A stretch of DNA of 37,403 nucleotides, from positions 1 to 37,403 of the forward strand of contig JAIQFI010000050.1 of the NCBI GenBank assembly GCA_020073345.1, written 5' to 3'. The notes beneath the pieces are model-generated. The model did no database searches. It saw nothing but the letters and a program-made list of their open reading frames with translations, and had not been told where the DNA came from. The stretch is from Terriglobia bacterium. Lineage in GTDB: Bacteria > Acidobacteriota > Terriglobia > Bryobacterales > Bryobacteraceae. Positions 29,119-37,189 of this stretch are shown here, in pieces (positions within the stretch are counted from its first letter, which is position 1; the number at the start of each line of letters is the position of its first letter). Position numbers and translations under genes: made by a program.

Positions 29119-31488
29119 ATGCGTGGATCTGTGAGACAGCTTCCACTTCTACGAATCGGTTGCCTGGGGCTGATTAGTTTCATGGGTGGAAGCGAAATCG
29201 GCCTCGCGCAGAGCGTTACTGTCTCTGTAGGTTCCGGTTCGGGAACCGCGGGCGGTTTGGTCGTTGTCCCGATCAATTTGGCGTCCTTGGGGGGAGTACA
29301 GACTGCCGCTGTTCAATGGTCACTGAGCTATTCCTCGGACATCACGAGCGTCGCGTTCGCGATCGGAACAGTAGCCACAAGTGCCGGCAAATCTATAGCA
29401 TGCAATGGAAACCTATGCCTGATTTACGGTTTGAATGCCACCCCAATTTCAGACGGAACGGTGGCGACCGCCACACTGCAGATATCACCTAATCCATCCA
29501 CCTCCACGATACCGATTCAAATCACCGGAGTGATTGCGGCAACACCGTTGGGTGGATCGACTTCGACTGCTGGCGTAGCAGGAACGGTTTCGGTTTTGCC
29601 AATGCCCGAGTTGAGCGGACTTGCATGCTCCCCTACCACCTTGAATACACCGGGGACTACACAATGCACGATTTCCGTAACGGCACCGGCTCCGGCGGGA
29701 GGATTCGTGGTCGGACTTTCGAGCAATAACGGAAACCTAACGGTGCCTTCCAGCGCAACAGTAAACGCGGGCCAGAGTACGGTCAACTTCACGGCAACTG
29801 CTACTCAGGTCGTCGCAGATCAGGCCGCCACGGTCACAGCCAGCGTGGGAGGCGATTTTCGATCTGCTACGTTAAGTCTGGTCGCTCCAGCCGCATTGCT
29901 TAGCGTGGCCTGCGCGCCTAGCGACCTCAACAGCGGCGCAACCAGCGCCTGCACAGTATCGTTGAGCAGATCTGCCGTAAGCACTGCCATCGTGTCTGTC
30001 GGCAGCAACAACCCGCTGGTTACGGTGCCAGGCAGTGTGTCTGTATCGGTAGGACAAAGTACCGCAACGTTTCAAGCCGTGGTCGGAAGCGTTAACGTCG
30101 ACCAGGCCGCCATCGTCACGGCAAGTCTGAACGGACAAGACCGGTCGGTGACGCTCAGTTTACGAGCGCGGCCAGTACCTACGGCAGATTCGGTGTCGCC
30201 AAGTGCCGGCGCAGGCTTCAGGCAAACCTTCACCTTCGTCTTCTCCGATAGCCAAAGCGCTGCCAATCTCGCCGCCGTGGCAATATTATTCACGCCTGCG
30301 CAGGCACTTGAAAATTCCTGCTTCGTTGTGTACGACCGGAATCGAGGAACCATCCAGCTGGAATGGGACACTGTCCTGGGCGCACAGATCGAACCGGTGA
30401 GTTCGTCCATCACTCTGGAGAATAGCCAGTGCACGATCGGCGCGACCTCGGTGGCAGCGACGGCCCTCACTACCACCATTACACTGGACATCACATTCAA
30501 GAACAGTTTCGCCGGCCTGAAGAACATCTACATGTACGCAGCAGACGGAGACGGTTCCATCAACACTGGCTGGATACACAGAGGCGCCTACACTGTAGCC
30601 GGACTATCTCCTCCGGTGCCGGCGGCTGACTCGGTATCGCCGGAGGGCGGCAGTGGCTTCATGCAAACCTTCACATTCGTCTTCTCCGACAGTCAGAGTT
30701 CAGCCAACCTGGCGGCCGCCGCCATGCTGTTCGCACCTGGACTGGTTGCTGAAAATTCCTGCTACGTCGTGTACGACGGGAATCGAGGCACCATCCAGCT
30801 GGAGTGGGATAGTGTAATGGGCAATGCAATCAAGCCGGTGGGTTCGTCGACTGTGCTGCAAAACAGCCAATGCTCGATCGGTGCAACCTCGGTGACAGTC
30901 TCAGCGCTTTCTACCGCCATCTCTCTGGACGTCACCTTCAAGAATTCATTTGCCGGCCTGAAGAACATCTACATGTACGGAGCCGATGGAGACGGCTCGA
31001 TTAATACAGGCTGGGTGCAAAAGGGCACGTACACTATAGCCGTAGTTAGCCCGCCTGTACCGACAGCCGAATCGGTGTCGCCAAGTAGTGGCGGTGGCTT
31101 CGTGCAAAGCTTCACTTTCGTTTTCTCCGACAGCCAGAGTTCGGCCAATCTGGCTGCCGCCGCCATCCTGTTCGCACCCGAAATGATCGTTGAAAATTCC
31201 TGTTTCGTTGTGTACGACCGGAATCGAGGCACCATCCAGCTGGAGTGGGATACGGTAATGGGTAATGAAAGCAAGCCCGCCGACTCGTCTACGACGCTGC
31301 AGAACAGCCAATGCACGATCGGCGCAACCTCGGTGACAGCGACGGCGTTGTCTACGACTATTACCTTGGACATGACCTTCAAGAGCGCTTTCACCGGCCT
31401 GAAGAAGATCTACATGTACGGAGCCGACGGAGACGGTTCGATCAACACCGGCTGGGTGCAGAAGGGGACCTGGACTCCCGGCCAGTAA
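29119..31488 (+). CDS. secreted protein with a cohesin-like domain, Ig-like domains and three exact-period repeats
   Basis: A 789-residue exported protein starting at ATG 29119, chosen because a signal peptide (to about residue 31, GLAQ) follows. Residues about 32-158 look like a cohesin/CBM-type beta sandwich (AGGLVVVPINLAS, AVQWSLSYSSD, GLNATPISDGTVA). Residues about 165-350 hold two Ig-like/Big-type domains with paired cysteines. Then come three tandem repeats starting at residues 352, 499 and 646, with an exact 147-residue (441-bp) period. Each repeat has TFTFVFSDSQS, RGTIQLEWD, NSQC and GLKNIYMYxADGDGSINTGW. From memory this last unit recurs in Acidobacteriota secreted proteins. A role in adhesion or surface display is likely; no enzyme motif is seen. 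Confidence 0.83.
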   Translation: MRGSVRQLPLLRIGCLGLISFMGGSEIGLAQSVTVSVGSGSGTAGGLVVVPINLASLGGVQTAAVQWSLSYSSDITSVAFAIGTVATSAGKSIACNGNLCLIYGLNATPISDGTVATATLQISPNPSTSTIPIQITGVIAATPLGGSTSTAGVAGTVSVLPMPELSGLACSPTTLNTPGTTQCTISVTAPAPAGGFVVGLSSNNGNLTVPSSATVNAGQSTVNFTATATQVVADQAATVTASVGGDFRSATLSLVAPAALLSVACAPSDLNSGATSACTVSLSRSAVSTAIVSVGSNNPLVTVPGSVSVSVGQSTATFQAVVGSVNVDQAAIVTASLNGQDRSVTLSLRARPVPTADSVSPSAGAGFRQTFTFVFSDSQSAANLAAVAILFTPAQALENSCFVVYDRNRGTIQLEWDTVLGAQIEPVSSSITLENSQCTIGATSVAATALTTTITLDITFKNSFAGLKNIYMYAADGDGSINTGWIHRGAYTVAGLSPPVPAADSVSPEGGSGFMQTFTFVFSDSQSSANLAAAAMLFAPGLVAENSCYVVYDGNRGTIQLEWDSVMGNAIKPVGSSTVLQNSQCSIGATSVTVSALSTAISLDVTFKNSFAGLKNIYMYGADGDGSINTGWVQKGTYTIAVVSPPVPTAESVSPSSGGGFVQSFTFVFSDSQSSANLAAAAILFAPEMIVENSCFVVYDRNRGTIQLEWDTVMGNESKPADSSTTLQNSQCTIGATSVTATALSTTITLDMTFKSAFTGLKKIYMYGADGDGSINTGWVQKGTWTPGQ
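30172..31485 (+). repeat. three tandem 441-bp coding repeats
   Basis: Copies begin at 30172, 30613 and 31054. The period is exactly 441 bases both times, and DNA similarity between copies is high, with runs such as ATCCAGCTGGA(A/G)TGGGA and AACATCTACATGTACG(C/G)AG nearly unchanged. The third copy ends at the stop codon. This points to recent duplication or ongoing exchange among copies. Confidence 0.88.
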
Positions 31489-31554
31489 GTGCTGAGTCCA
31501 ATGCTCGGTTCCTGGCGCTCACCCGGTTGCAGTCACAAAAGCCGAAACAGCTTC

Positions 31555-32763
31555 TTAGTGGACCTTGAAGTAGGTACCGAGCTGCTTCGCGGCACGAGCA
31601 AGCAGGGTGGAGTTCGGCGCAGCATAAAGAAGTTCTTTTATCAACTCTGGTTCGCCCTCTGGGACATCTCTGAAGCTCGACTCCAGAATCTCCTTGTTAC
31701 CGTGCCAGGCTTCTGGAAAGTATGCGATCATGTCGTTCTGAGTAACACAGGGTGTTGCTTGCGGTGGCCGGCCTGACAGCTGTTCGTACAGCGCTCCAAT
31801 CATATCCCGTCCCTCTCCGAGTCGCAGGTGGCAAAGCGGAGTACAGCGCGGATTCATTTCGATCAGATAGCTGATGCCGCTTCCTTCTTCAATCATGAAA
31901 TCTAAACCAAAGAATCCCGACAGCCCCAGCCTGTGCGCAATCTTTTCCGCGCATAGCATCATTTCTGGGTTGTCGACTATACGCACAACTGAGGCGGGTC
32001 CCGTCGGTCCGTCTGAGCTAACCACTTCGGCGGCGATTCCCGCCAAAACCCTCCCCTCCCAGCAAACCACTGCGCAGTTCGCGGGGCGACCAATAATGTG
32101 AGACTGAACGATGACCCCCGGCATCCAGCGGCTCCACGAAGGTAGCAGCCAGAACGGGTCGCGGTTCACGATCAGCCGTTTCAAAGCCAGGGCGGTCCCG
32201 AAGAATCGGGGAATTCGCTTTAAGAATCGCTCGGCCTGCTGCGGCGTACGCGCGATCTTGACGCCTCCGCCTGCCCACGTCCGATCAGCCTTGAGAACCC
32301 AGGGAAGCGGGTGTTCCGCACCCCACGACCGAAGATCGTCCAGAGTGTGGATCGCTTGCATCTCCGGCACGCGGAGGCCCTCTTCGCGGGCAATCTCCAG
32401 AAGGCTGCAACGGACAGAAACGATGGGATAGCTCTGCGGCGGGCCTAACGAGCGCTCGATCAAGGCCGCGATGTGGTCCTGGGCTGCACCCGACATGCGC
32501 GCCAGCACGTGCAGCTGGTGCAGATGCTGGACGGCTCGGTCGTCGCATGGAATGATGAGTTCCGGCGCGGCTGCCTCTATCGCGGCTGCCAACGAGTCTA
32601 GCGGGCGCAGACCGCTATACGGGAACACCTGGTGGATGGCGCGCGTTTTCAATAAGGGATGACGCCGAGCCAGGCACACGGCAGATACACGGCAGCCTGC
32701 GTTCGCCAGTTCGATGGCAATTCGGGCCGACCGGCTCCACCTGGTGGTGTCGGTCAACAGCAC
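31555..32763 (-). CDS. ATP-grasp family ligase-like protein
   Basis: A 402-residue protein with the three-part ATP-grasp layout. The N-terminal Rossmann-like part (VLLTDTTRWSRSARIAIELANAGCRVSAVCL) is followed by a central ATP-binding lobe with PWVLKADRTWAGGGVKIA, which supplies the conserved lysine and glycine-rich loop. The C-terminal lobe has FFGLDFMIEEGSGISYLIEMNPRCTP, holding the metal-binding Asp/Glu and the EMNPR motif. Such enzymes join a carboxylate to an amine or similar nucleophile using ATP. The substrate is unknown. The start is GTG 32763 with no strong ribosome binding site. It follows a flavoprotein gene on the same strand after 59 bases. The pair looks like a small biosynthetic or modification unit. 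Confidence 0.84.
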   Translation of the reverse strand: MLLTDTTRWSRSARIAIELANAGCRVSAVCLARRHPLLKTRAIHQVFPYSGLRPLDSLAAAIEAAAPELIIPCDDRAVQHLHQLHVLARMSGAAQDHIAALIERSLGPPQSYPIVSVRCSLLEIAREEGLRVPEMQAIHTLDDLRSWGAEHPLPWVLKADRTWAGGGVKIARTPQQAERFLKRIPRFFGTALALKRLIVNRDPFWLLPSWSRWMPGVIVQSHIIGRPANCAVVCWEGRVLAGIAAEVVSSDGPTGPASVVRIVDNPEMMLCAEKIAHRLGLSGFFGLDFMIEEGSGISYLIEMNPRCTPLCHLRLGEGRDMIGALYEQLSGRPPQATPCVTQNDMIAYFPEAWHGNKEILESSFRDVPEGEPELIKELLYAAPNSTLLARAAKQLGTYFKVH

Positions 32764-32822
32764 CTTCGGAGAAACGGTGTCTTGATGATCTGAACGATCC
32801 GGGTTCAGATTCCTTGGATGGG

Positions 32823-34055
32823 TCAGTGGGTTAAACCTCCGCTGACTCGATCTTTCAAACCATGAGACCCCGATTTTGCAAGAGGTCCCATAAGCCGCTG
32901 TGCGGTGAAGCGGGCTCCGAACACAAAACGCATGAGAGGCCCGAACGTGTTCGCGGAGGATGTACCGACGAAGTACAAGCCCGGAACGGAAGACTCAAAA
33001 TCCGAAGACAATACGGGCGTTTGATCGACCGACCGGATTCCCGCCAGCAGTTCCGAATCCAGGAAGGCCAGGCGCCGAAGATCGACCTTGTACCCAGTTG
33101 CCGCGATGACATGATCCACTGCCAGAGTGTGTCCGGCGCCGGTTCTGTCTGTAAGCTGCAGGCTCACGCGATTATTCTGAAGTTCAGGCCGGGTGATAGA
33201 AACGCCAAGATGGAATTGCACGTTTCCAACCGTTTGGTCCTTGATAAACCACGCCGGTGCGGGGCCCAAGAGCCGCCGCACGACGTGCAGTCGAAACCGC
33301 TCGGGCAATCGGCGAAACAGTAAAGGTGCGCTCGTACAGAAAAGCGGTTTCCAGCCGGAGCCGATACCGGTCATTGGGTAGCGGATCCGCTTCCAGAGCG
33401 GGCGGGGAATCTCAGGCGGGTCGTGGAACCGGATCACAGAGTCCCGAGCCGCTAAGTGGACGAGAGCTCCCGCTTTATGCAATAGCGCGGCCAAGTCCAA
33501 TGCCGACGCCCCTGATCCCACAACGGCTACTTCGCGTCCCTTGAACCGGTCGAGAGCACAGTGCCGGGAGCTGTGGGTGAGGAGTTCCGAGGGAAGGGCG
33601 GACAGGAATGGTGGGATATGCTCGAAGTGGCTTAAGCCTACAGCCACGACTACCCTTCGCGCGGCCACGATCTCTTCGTCTTCCAGGCGGATTTGGAAGC
33701 CGGTGGAGGACCGACAAACGGAAACGACAAGCTTGTCCTCGACTTCCGGCACGAACCTTCGCTGGAAAGCGCGCCCATATGAAGTAAACGTCTCGAGCGG
33801 AACCGGAAGCCCCAAGTCGGCATAGGGGAATCCTTCCTGCTTGCAGTAGTCTGCAAGTGTGAATTGCGAATCGGGGTCAGAAAGCGAGGAGGCAAAGCCC
33901 TCCGATTTCAGCTGCATGCCTCTGGGCATGCGTGTCGTCCAAGTACTCATCGGACCGCCAAAAATGCGAAAGTCGCGGCCCGCTGCCTTCAGATGAGCGG
34001 CGATTGAAAGCCCATACGGACCCGCACCGATTACAGCTACGTCGACCTGACTCAA
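32823..34055 (-). CDS. FAD/NAD(P)-dependent oxidoreductase, flavin monooxygenase-like
   Basis: A 410-residue two-dinucleotide-binding flavoprotein. The FAD motif is at the extreme N-terminus (VAVIGAGPYGLSIAAHL, about residues 6-22). A second Rossmann motif, VAVVGSGASALDLAALLH, for NAD(P)H lies around residue 175, and the ATGYKVD motif near the end is typical of flavin-containing and N-hydroxylating monooxygenases. The start is a TTG (34055) with GGAG six bases upstream. Gene order with the ATP-grasp gene suggests the two act on the same small molecule, for example oxidation followed by ligation, but no substrate can be inferred. GC content is a little lower than in the operons to the left. 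Confidence 0.85.
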   Translation of the reverse strand: MSQVDVAVIGAGPYGLSIAAHLKAAGRDFRIFGGPMSTWTTRMPRGMQLKSEGFASSLSDPDSQFTLADYCKQEGFPYADLGLPVPLETFTSYGRAFQRRFVPEVEDKLVVSVCRSSTGFQIRLEDEEIVAARRVVVAVGLSHFEHIPPFLSALPSELLTHSSRHCALDRFKGREVAVVGSGASALDLAALLHKAGALVHLAARDSVIRFHDPPEIPRPLWKRIRYPMTGIGSGWKPLFCTSAPLLFRRLPERFRLHVVRRLLGPAPAWFIKDQTVGNVQFHLGVSITRPELQNNRVSLQLTDRTGAGHTLAVDHVIAATGYKVDLRRLAFLDSELLAGIRSVDQTPVLSSDFESSVPGLYFVGTSSANTFGPLMRFVFGARFTAQRLMGPLAKSGSHGLKDRVSGGLTH

Positions 34056-34500
34056 TCAGTGCTCCTCCTGGCAGCGTCCGGCAAAGCCAGTGGGGTGAAA
34101 CTGTGTTCGAAGAATTTCCGGGCTTGCAATAGGGAACCTCGGGGAGGCGATAGAGTCAAGAGCCGCAACCTTGACCACTTGACCAAAACTTCCATTTTGG
34201 GCTCCGGTAGCGTCAGTGTACTCCAGATCAAGCGGCGAAGATCTGGCCCGATCGTCCTATTACTACCTAAATAGCCTGGTACTATCGAAAAGATAGACCG
34301 CCTGCAGGCGAAGGCGTCTGTCTCAAATTGTCGGAAATGCAATCGCAAACTCTGGCGGCGACGGTTAGATTCCTACCCGTGACTACCTAAGACGGCCTAC
34401 GCAGACTAGTATAGCGGACGTCGAAGTGCCCTTGTTAGGGCTGCTTCCGGCATTGCCGCACATCAGCCGCAATAGGGACATGGAAGGAGTGGCTCTAACT
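34056..34500. other. intergenic region upstream of the flavoprotein gene
   Basis: No supported gene. A 98-residue open frame on the minus strand (34052-34348) overlaps the TTG start but has no ribosome binding site, domain or membrane segment. A 9-base sequence ACTACCTAA occurs at 34262-34270 and again exactly 120 bases on at 34382-34390, each followed by GCCT a few bases later. These may be regulator sites for the minus-strand flavoprotein gene. Confidence 0.4.
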
Positions 34501-34791
34501 CTAAAGGGATGGACCGCGCATGGCGCTACGAAGGGTTTCAAGCGGATCCTCAATTTGTAGTCTGAGCGAAATTTCGGCGTCCGATGCGCGTACCTGTTGC
34601 ATCAAGGCGAAAACGCCGATAACCAAGTTCCGAAACGGCTCGTCGAACTTCTTGCTGCATCCTGGACATTCGGCCGGAGACGTGTTCCGCTCAACTGAAA
34701 GAAGAAAGATGAGTTGAGTCGAGCACGAGTTGCAGGTCATTCGAACGTGCGTTAGCTGCTTAGGATTGAAGAAGAGCTCGGCTTTTGGCAT
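34501..34791 (-). CDS. small zinc-ribbon-like protein
   Basis: A 96-residue protein with two CXXC pairs, CNSC (residues 20-23) and CPGC (42-45), spaced like a zinc ribbon or rubredoxin knuckle. The second pair is followed by a basic stretch (SKKFDEPF) and a helical C-terminus. The N-terminal region (ELFFNPKQLTHVRMTC) resembles unnamed Acidobacteriota proteins of similar size. A role in nucleic-acid or protein binding is possible, but no partner is indicated. It stands alone, with non-coding DNA on both sides. Confidence 0.6.
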   Translation of the reverse strand: MPKAELFFNPKQLTHVRMTCNSCSTQLIFLLSVERNTSPAECPGCSKKFDEPFRNLVIGVFALMQQVRASDAEISLRLQIEDPLETLRSAMRGPSL

Positions 34792-35020
34792 GTGATCAGC
34801 ATACTACTCCCACCGGCTCGGTCGATCCCGCAGCGCCGCGATGCACTCGCAGCGGTTCCCGTGCTGGCTTTTCATCACCAGCGCGCGAAGCCCGTGAAGC
34901 CTCCCCTGCCGAGTAGGGGGCTAGCCGTTCCGAAGGGCCTGCGCTTCGATCAAAACTCACCACTTCCAAGCGCGGCAACAGGGCCTGCAGCACCTTCAAC
35001 CAGCACCAGAAAATGATTCG
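34792..35020. other. short non-coding stretch
   Basis: Separates two minus-strand genes. The open frames crossing it on either strand are Pro/Ala/Arg-rich without domains. No hairpin, tRNA or promoter is recognised with confidence. Confidence 0.4.
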
Positions 35021-35404
35021 CTATTTTGGTCTCTTGGCTTTCTTGGCCGATCCTCTCGCGCCTCCGCCGTCATCGACAATGATCTCCGCGTCGCCAATGA
35101 TGTTCGCGAGCGTCGTTGTATACAGGAATCTCTTCGTGACAGATATTGTCCGCTTGATTGTCTGCGCAGGCGTAAAACTACCGTTCGATGATACTATTGG
35201 GCGCCCGGGCGCGCCTGCGCCTGATACGAACGGCGATTCTGTTTTGAATTCTATACTGAAACCGCCGTCTCTACTCGTGAATCTGACCTTCTCCCCGGGC
35301 CGTACTCGAAGCGAATTGCCTGGCTGATCATGCGCTGGATGGTTCGTGTCGTGATGTATATAGACGATTTGCCCATCGACAATAAACATCCTTACTTGGT
35401 GCAT
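35021..35404 (-). CDS. small beta-rich hypothetical protein, possibly cupredoxin-like fold
   Basis: A 127-residue protein with strand-rich sequence (MFIVDGQIVYIHHD, SLRVRPGEKVRFTSRDGGFSIEF) and a Lys/Arg-rich tail (GGGARGSAKKAKRPK). The pattern of a PGEKVRF strand and a later TLANIIGDAEIIVDDG strand recalls small cupredoxin-like beta sandwiches in which the blue-copper ligands are lost; no Cys is present. There is no signal peptide. The function is unknown and the gene stands alone in an otherwise gene-poor segment. Confidence 0.6.
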   Translation of the reverse strand: MHQVRMFIVDGQIVYIHHDTNHPAHDQPGNSLRVRPGEKVRFTSRDGGFSIEFKTESPFVSGAGAPGRPIVSSNGSFTPAQTIKRTISVTKRFLYTTTLANIIGDAEIIVDDGGGARGSAKKAKRPK

Positions 35405-35696
35405 TTATTTTCCTCTGAACGACACGAAACCCAACCAAAACGCCGGGACCCGGCGTCCCGATGATCGCGTCTATGTCCTGGCATTATCTGTCGGTGCTCA
35501 TTCTATCGCAATGCGGAGCCTTCAGTGCATGTTAACCCCCGAATGCTCAATAAGGGTAACCCGCGTCGGAAGTGTTCAGCAGTCGATCACCGTTGCTCAG
35601 AAACGCGCGGAAATCCTGAGACGGAGCGGACGTTGCATATGTCTGCGCGCGGCCAGATGAATTGCCCGCAAGCGATTGGATAGAAAAGTAGGAAGA

Positions 35697-35724
35697 TGGT
35701 AGCGCTAACGGGAATCGAACCCGT
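35697..35724 (-). other. tRNA 3' fragment (T arm, acceptor strand and CCA)
   Basis: Read on the minus strand, bases 35724-35697 form a perfect 5-bp T stem (ACGGG / CCCGT) with loop TTCGATT, then a 7-base acceptor strand, a discriminator A and CCA. Upstream there is no anticodon arm, D arm or matching 5' acceptor strand, so it is only the 3' end of a tRNA, as left by integration at a tRNA gene. The tRNA identity cannot be told. Confidence 0.65.
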
Positions 35725-35864
35725 TTCGAGCGGTCCGATCTGGTTTGATCTAGTCCGAAGTAGTTGATTTTAAACAAAACCAAACCGATCAATTCCGCGC
35801 ACAGGCCCCCAGAGAGCCAAACGGTGTGAGCAATGTGTGAGCAAACCATCCGCGCCGGGGCAGG

Positions 35865-35941
35865 GGCCTTCGCCCATGCGTTCTGACACTTCTGTGGTCA
35901 CACCTTGGTTCACTCAGAATCAGAACGCATGGGCGAAGGCC
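35865..35941. repeat. 22-bp perfect inverted repeat with 33-base loop
   Basis: Arms 35865-35886 and 35920-35941 are exact reverse complements, giving a long hairpin with no T-run. It lies 14 bases before the tRNA-Leu-like fragment. It could be a miniature mobile element, a recombination site or a structured RNA; none is proven. Confidence 0.7.
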
Positions 35942-35951
35942 ACATGGTAAG

Positions 35952-36006
35952 AAAATCCGTTGGGCCGCAAGCCCCCGTGAGGGTTTAAGTCCCTCCGCCA
36001 GCACCA
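35952..36006 (+). other. 3' half of a tRNA-Leu, probably UAA type (attachment-site relic)
   Basis: The sequence begins AAAATCCG, the anticodon loop and 3' stem expected after a TAA anticodon. It continues through a long class-II variable arm (stem GGGC / GCCC), a 5-bp T stem (GAGGG / CCCTC) with loop TTTAAGT, and ends with an acceptor strand and CCA at 36006. The 5' half is missing. A copy that starts in the anticodon loop and ends after CCA is what a tyrosine-recombinase element leaves at its far end. Confidence 0.72.
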
Positions 36007-36010
36007 ATCT
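35976..36010 (+). repeat. left copy of a 35-bp tRNA-Leu-like direct repeat
   Basis: Matches 37190-37224 at 30 of 35 positions, including four bases beyond the CCA (ATCT). The two copies flank about 1.2 kb holding the methyltransferase gene and a toxin-gene fragment. Confidence 0.65.
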
Positions 36011-36204
36011 CCCGCCGCTGCGGCACCCCGACCGACCTTGCTCTTGACCTCGCCCAGAAATCCTCGGCTTTCCCAGCCGCCCTTGAGTCGGGCTGGATGC
36101 CGGGACTGTTGCCAGAGCCTTGACGAAGTCGGCGGGAGCGTCTAAGAGTGCTGGCATCGTGAACATAAACACTGGTTGGATGGGCATGCCCAAGATCAGG
36201 AACA

Positions 36205-36846
36205 ATGACAATCACCGACGCTGACAGGCCGGATCCAGTCTGTGACAAACAGGCTAACGCCCGCTATGCCGAGGTGTGGGCGGCGTCGCACAGGAACATT
36301 ACCGATGAAATGGCCTATCGGGCTAATTACGCCGACGTCTTGGTGCTCGATAGATTGTTAGCGGACTACACGTTGCTTGACGTTGGTTGTGGAACCGGTG
36401 GCTATTTGCGGCTTTGCAAAAATCACGCAGCCATTACGGCATTCGATTTCTCATCGACCATGATAGAGCAGGCCCACAAGCTGCAGGAGGAGTTAGGCCT
36501 GGAGCGCGTCACGTTTCTGTGTGAAAAATTCGAGACCTATCAAACTGATCAACAGTTCGACATTGTAAGGATGGGGGGCGCTGTCGGCGCCTACCGCCCA
36601 TGGCCCGGCAACGAGTACGCTTTTCAAAAGACGCGCGATCTCGTCCGCGTGGGCGGCATTGCTATCGCAAGTCATATAGGACCGGCCAGTCTGATCGACA
36701 TCGCGAAAACGACGCTGTTTCCACGTAGAACCGTTGTAATCGAACAGAGCAAACTTCTGGCGCTTGCCGCCGGATACGGCTTCGAGTATCTCTTCTCAGT
36801 TGAGTTCAAAGAATCCACGCGTGTCTTTCTGAGACGAACGCGCTAG
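36205..36846 (+). CDS. class I SAM-dependent methyltransferase
   Basis: A 213-residue methyltransferase with the class I motif I LLDVGCGTGGYLRL (about 57-70), acidic post-I strand AITAFDFSSTMIEQAHKL (the FDFS acidic residue contacts SAM), and a motif IV-like FDIVRMGGAVGAYRPWPG. The substrate is unknown. Tyr and Trp near YADVLVLDRLL and AYRPW could line a pocket. GC content is visibly lower than in the rest of the window, and the gene lies between two tRNA-Leu-like direct repeats, both consistent with arrival on a mobile element. The start ATG 36205 has only weak upstream AGGA (AGGAACA, about six bases away). Confidence 0.83.
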   Translation: MTITDADRPDPVCDKQANARYAEVWAASHRNITDEMAYRANYADVLVLDRLLADYTLLDVGCGTGGYLRLCKNHAAITAFDFSSTMIEQAHKLQEELGLERVTFLCEKFETYQTDQQFDIVRMGGAVGAYRPWPGNEYAFQKTRDLVRVGGIAIASHIGPASLIDIAKTTLFPRRTVVIEQSKLLALAAGYGFEYLFSVEFKESTRVFLRRTR

Positions 36847-37081
36847 TGGGTCGAGCCGATCCACATAGCGGATTACTTTCCGACACCGTTTTTCGACGCC
36901 CTAGGCTCAGCTTCAGTTGGTTTTCAATGTCGTAGTAACAGGTGGTCGCATCAGCACGCAGTTTAAGAATGTCTGTTTTTGTATAGTCAGGCTTAACCTT
37001 TGAAGGCAACTTCAAACCTGCAATTGATTTGAAGCACGTCGTCATATCCCTCCAGACGCTTCTGAACCTGCCGGTATTCCG

Positions 37082-37174
37082 CTCGTAGCCCAGGAGGCAT
37101 GCTTCGCTCTCAAGGGCGGCACGGCCATCAATCTCTTCGTTCGCGACATGCTCCGGCTTTCCGTGGAAATCGAT
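37082..37174 (+). pseudogene. fragment of an AbiEii/AbiGii-type nucleotidyltransferase toxin gene
   Basis: An in-frame stretch of 31 codons reads ...EACFALKGGTAINLFVRD... and ends LRLSVEID. This is the KGGTA-x-N-L plus RLSxDID signature of the AbiEii nucleotidyltransferase family, toxins of type IV toxin-antitoxin systems. The catalytic Gly-Gly/Asp motif is present, but there is no start codon in frame and homology stops abruptly at the tRNA-like repeat a few bases on. It is a dead remnant, probably cut by recombination at that repeat. No antitoxin gene is visible. Confidence 0.6.
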
Positions 37175-37189
37175 CCAATCGCCAAAGGG

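Larger units (their letters stand above)
35405..36204. other. gene-poor segment with integration relics
   Basis: No supported protein gene lies in these 800 bases; open frames on the minus strand translate through tRNA-like and palindromic DNA. The segment contains a tRNA 3' fragment (35697-35724), a 22-bp perfect inverted repeat (35865-35941) and a tRNA-Leu-type 3' half (35952-36006), each listed separately. It looks like the scar of one or more integrated elements. Confidence 0.6.

Noticed and set aside
34052-34348. 98-residue minus-strand open frame before the flavoprotein gene
   Set aside because: No domain, no ribosome binding site; its overlap with the TTG start seems fortuitous because GGAG already serves that TTG.
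35547-36248. Several minus-strand open frames of 87-140 codons
   Set aside because: They translate through a tRNA fragment, a perfect palindrome and a tRNA-Leu half, so they are accidental frames.
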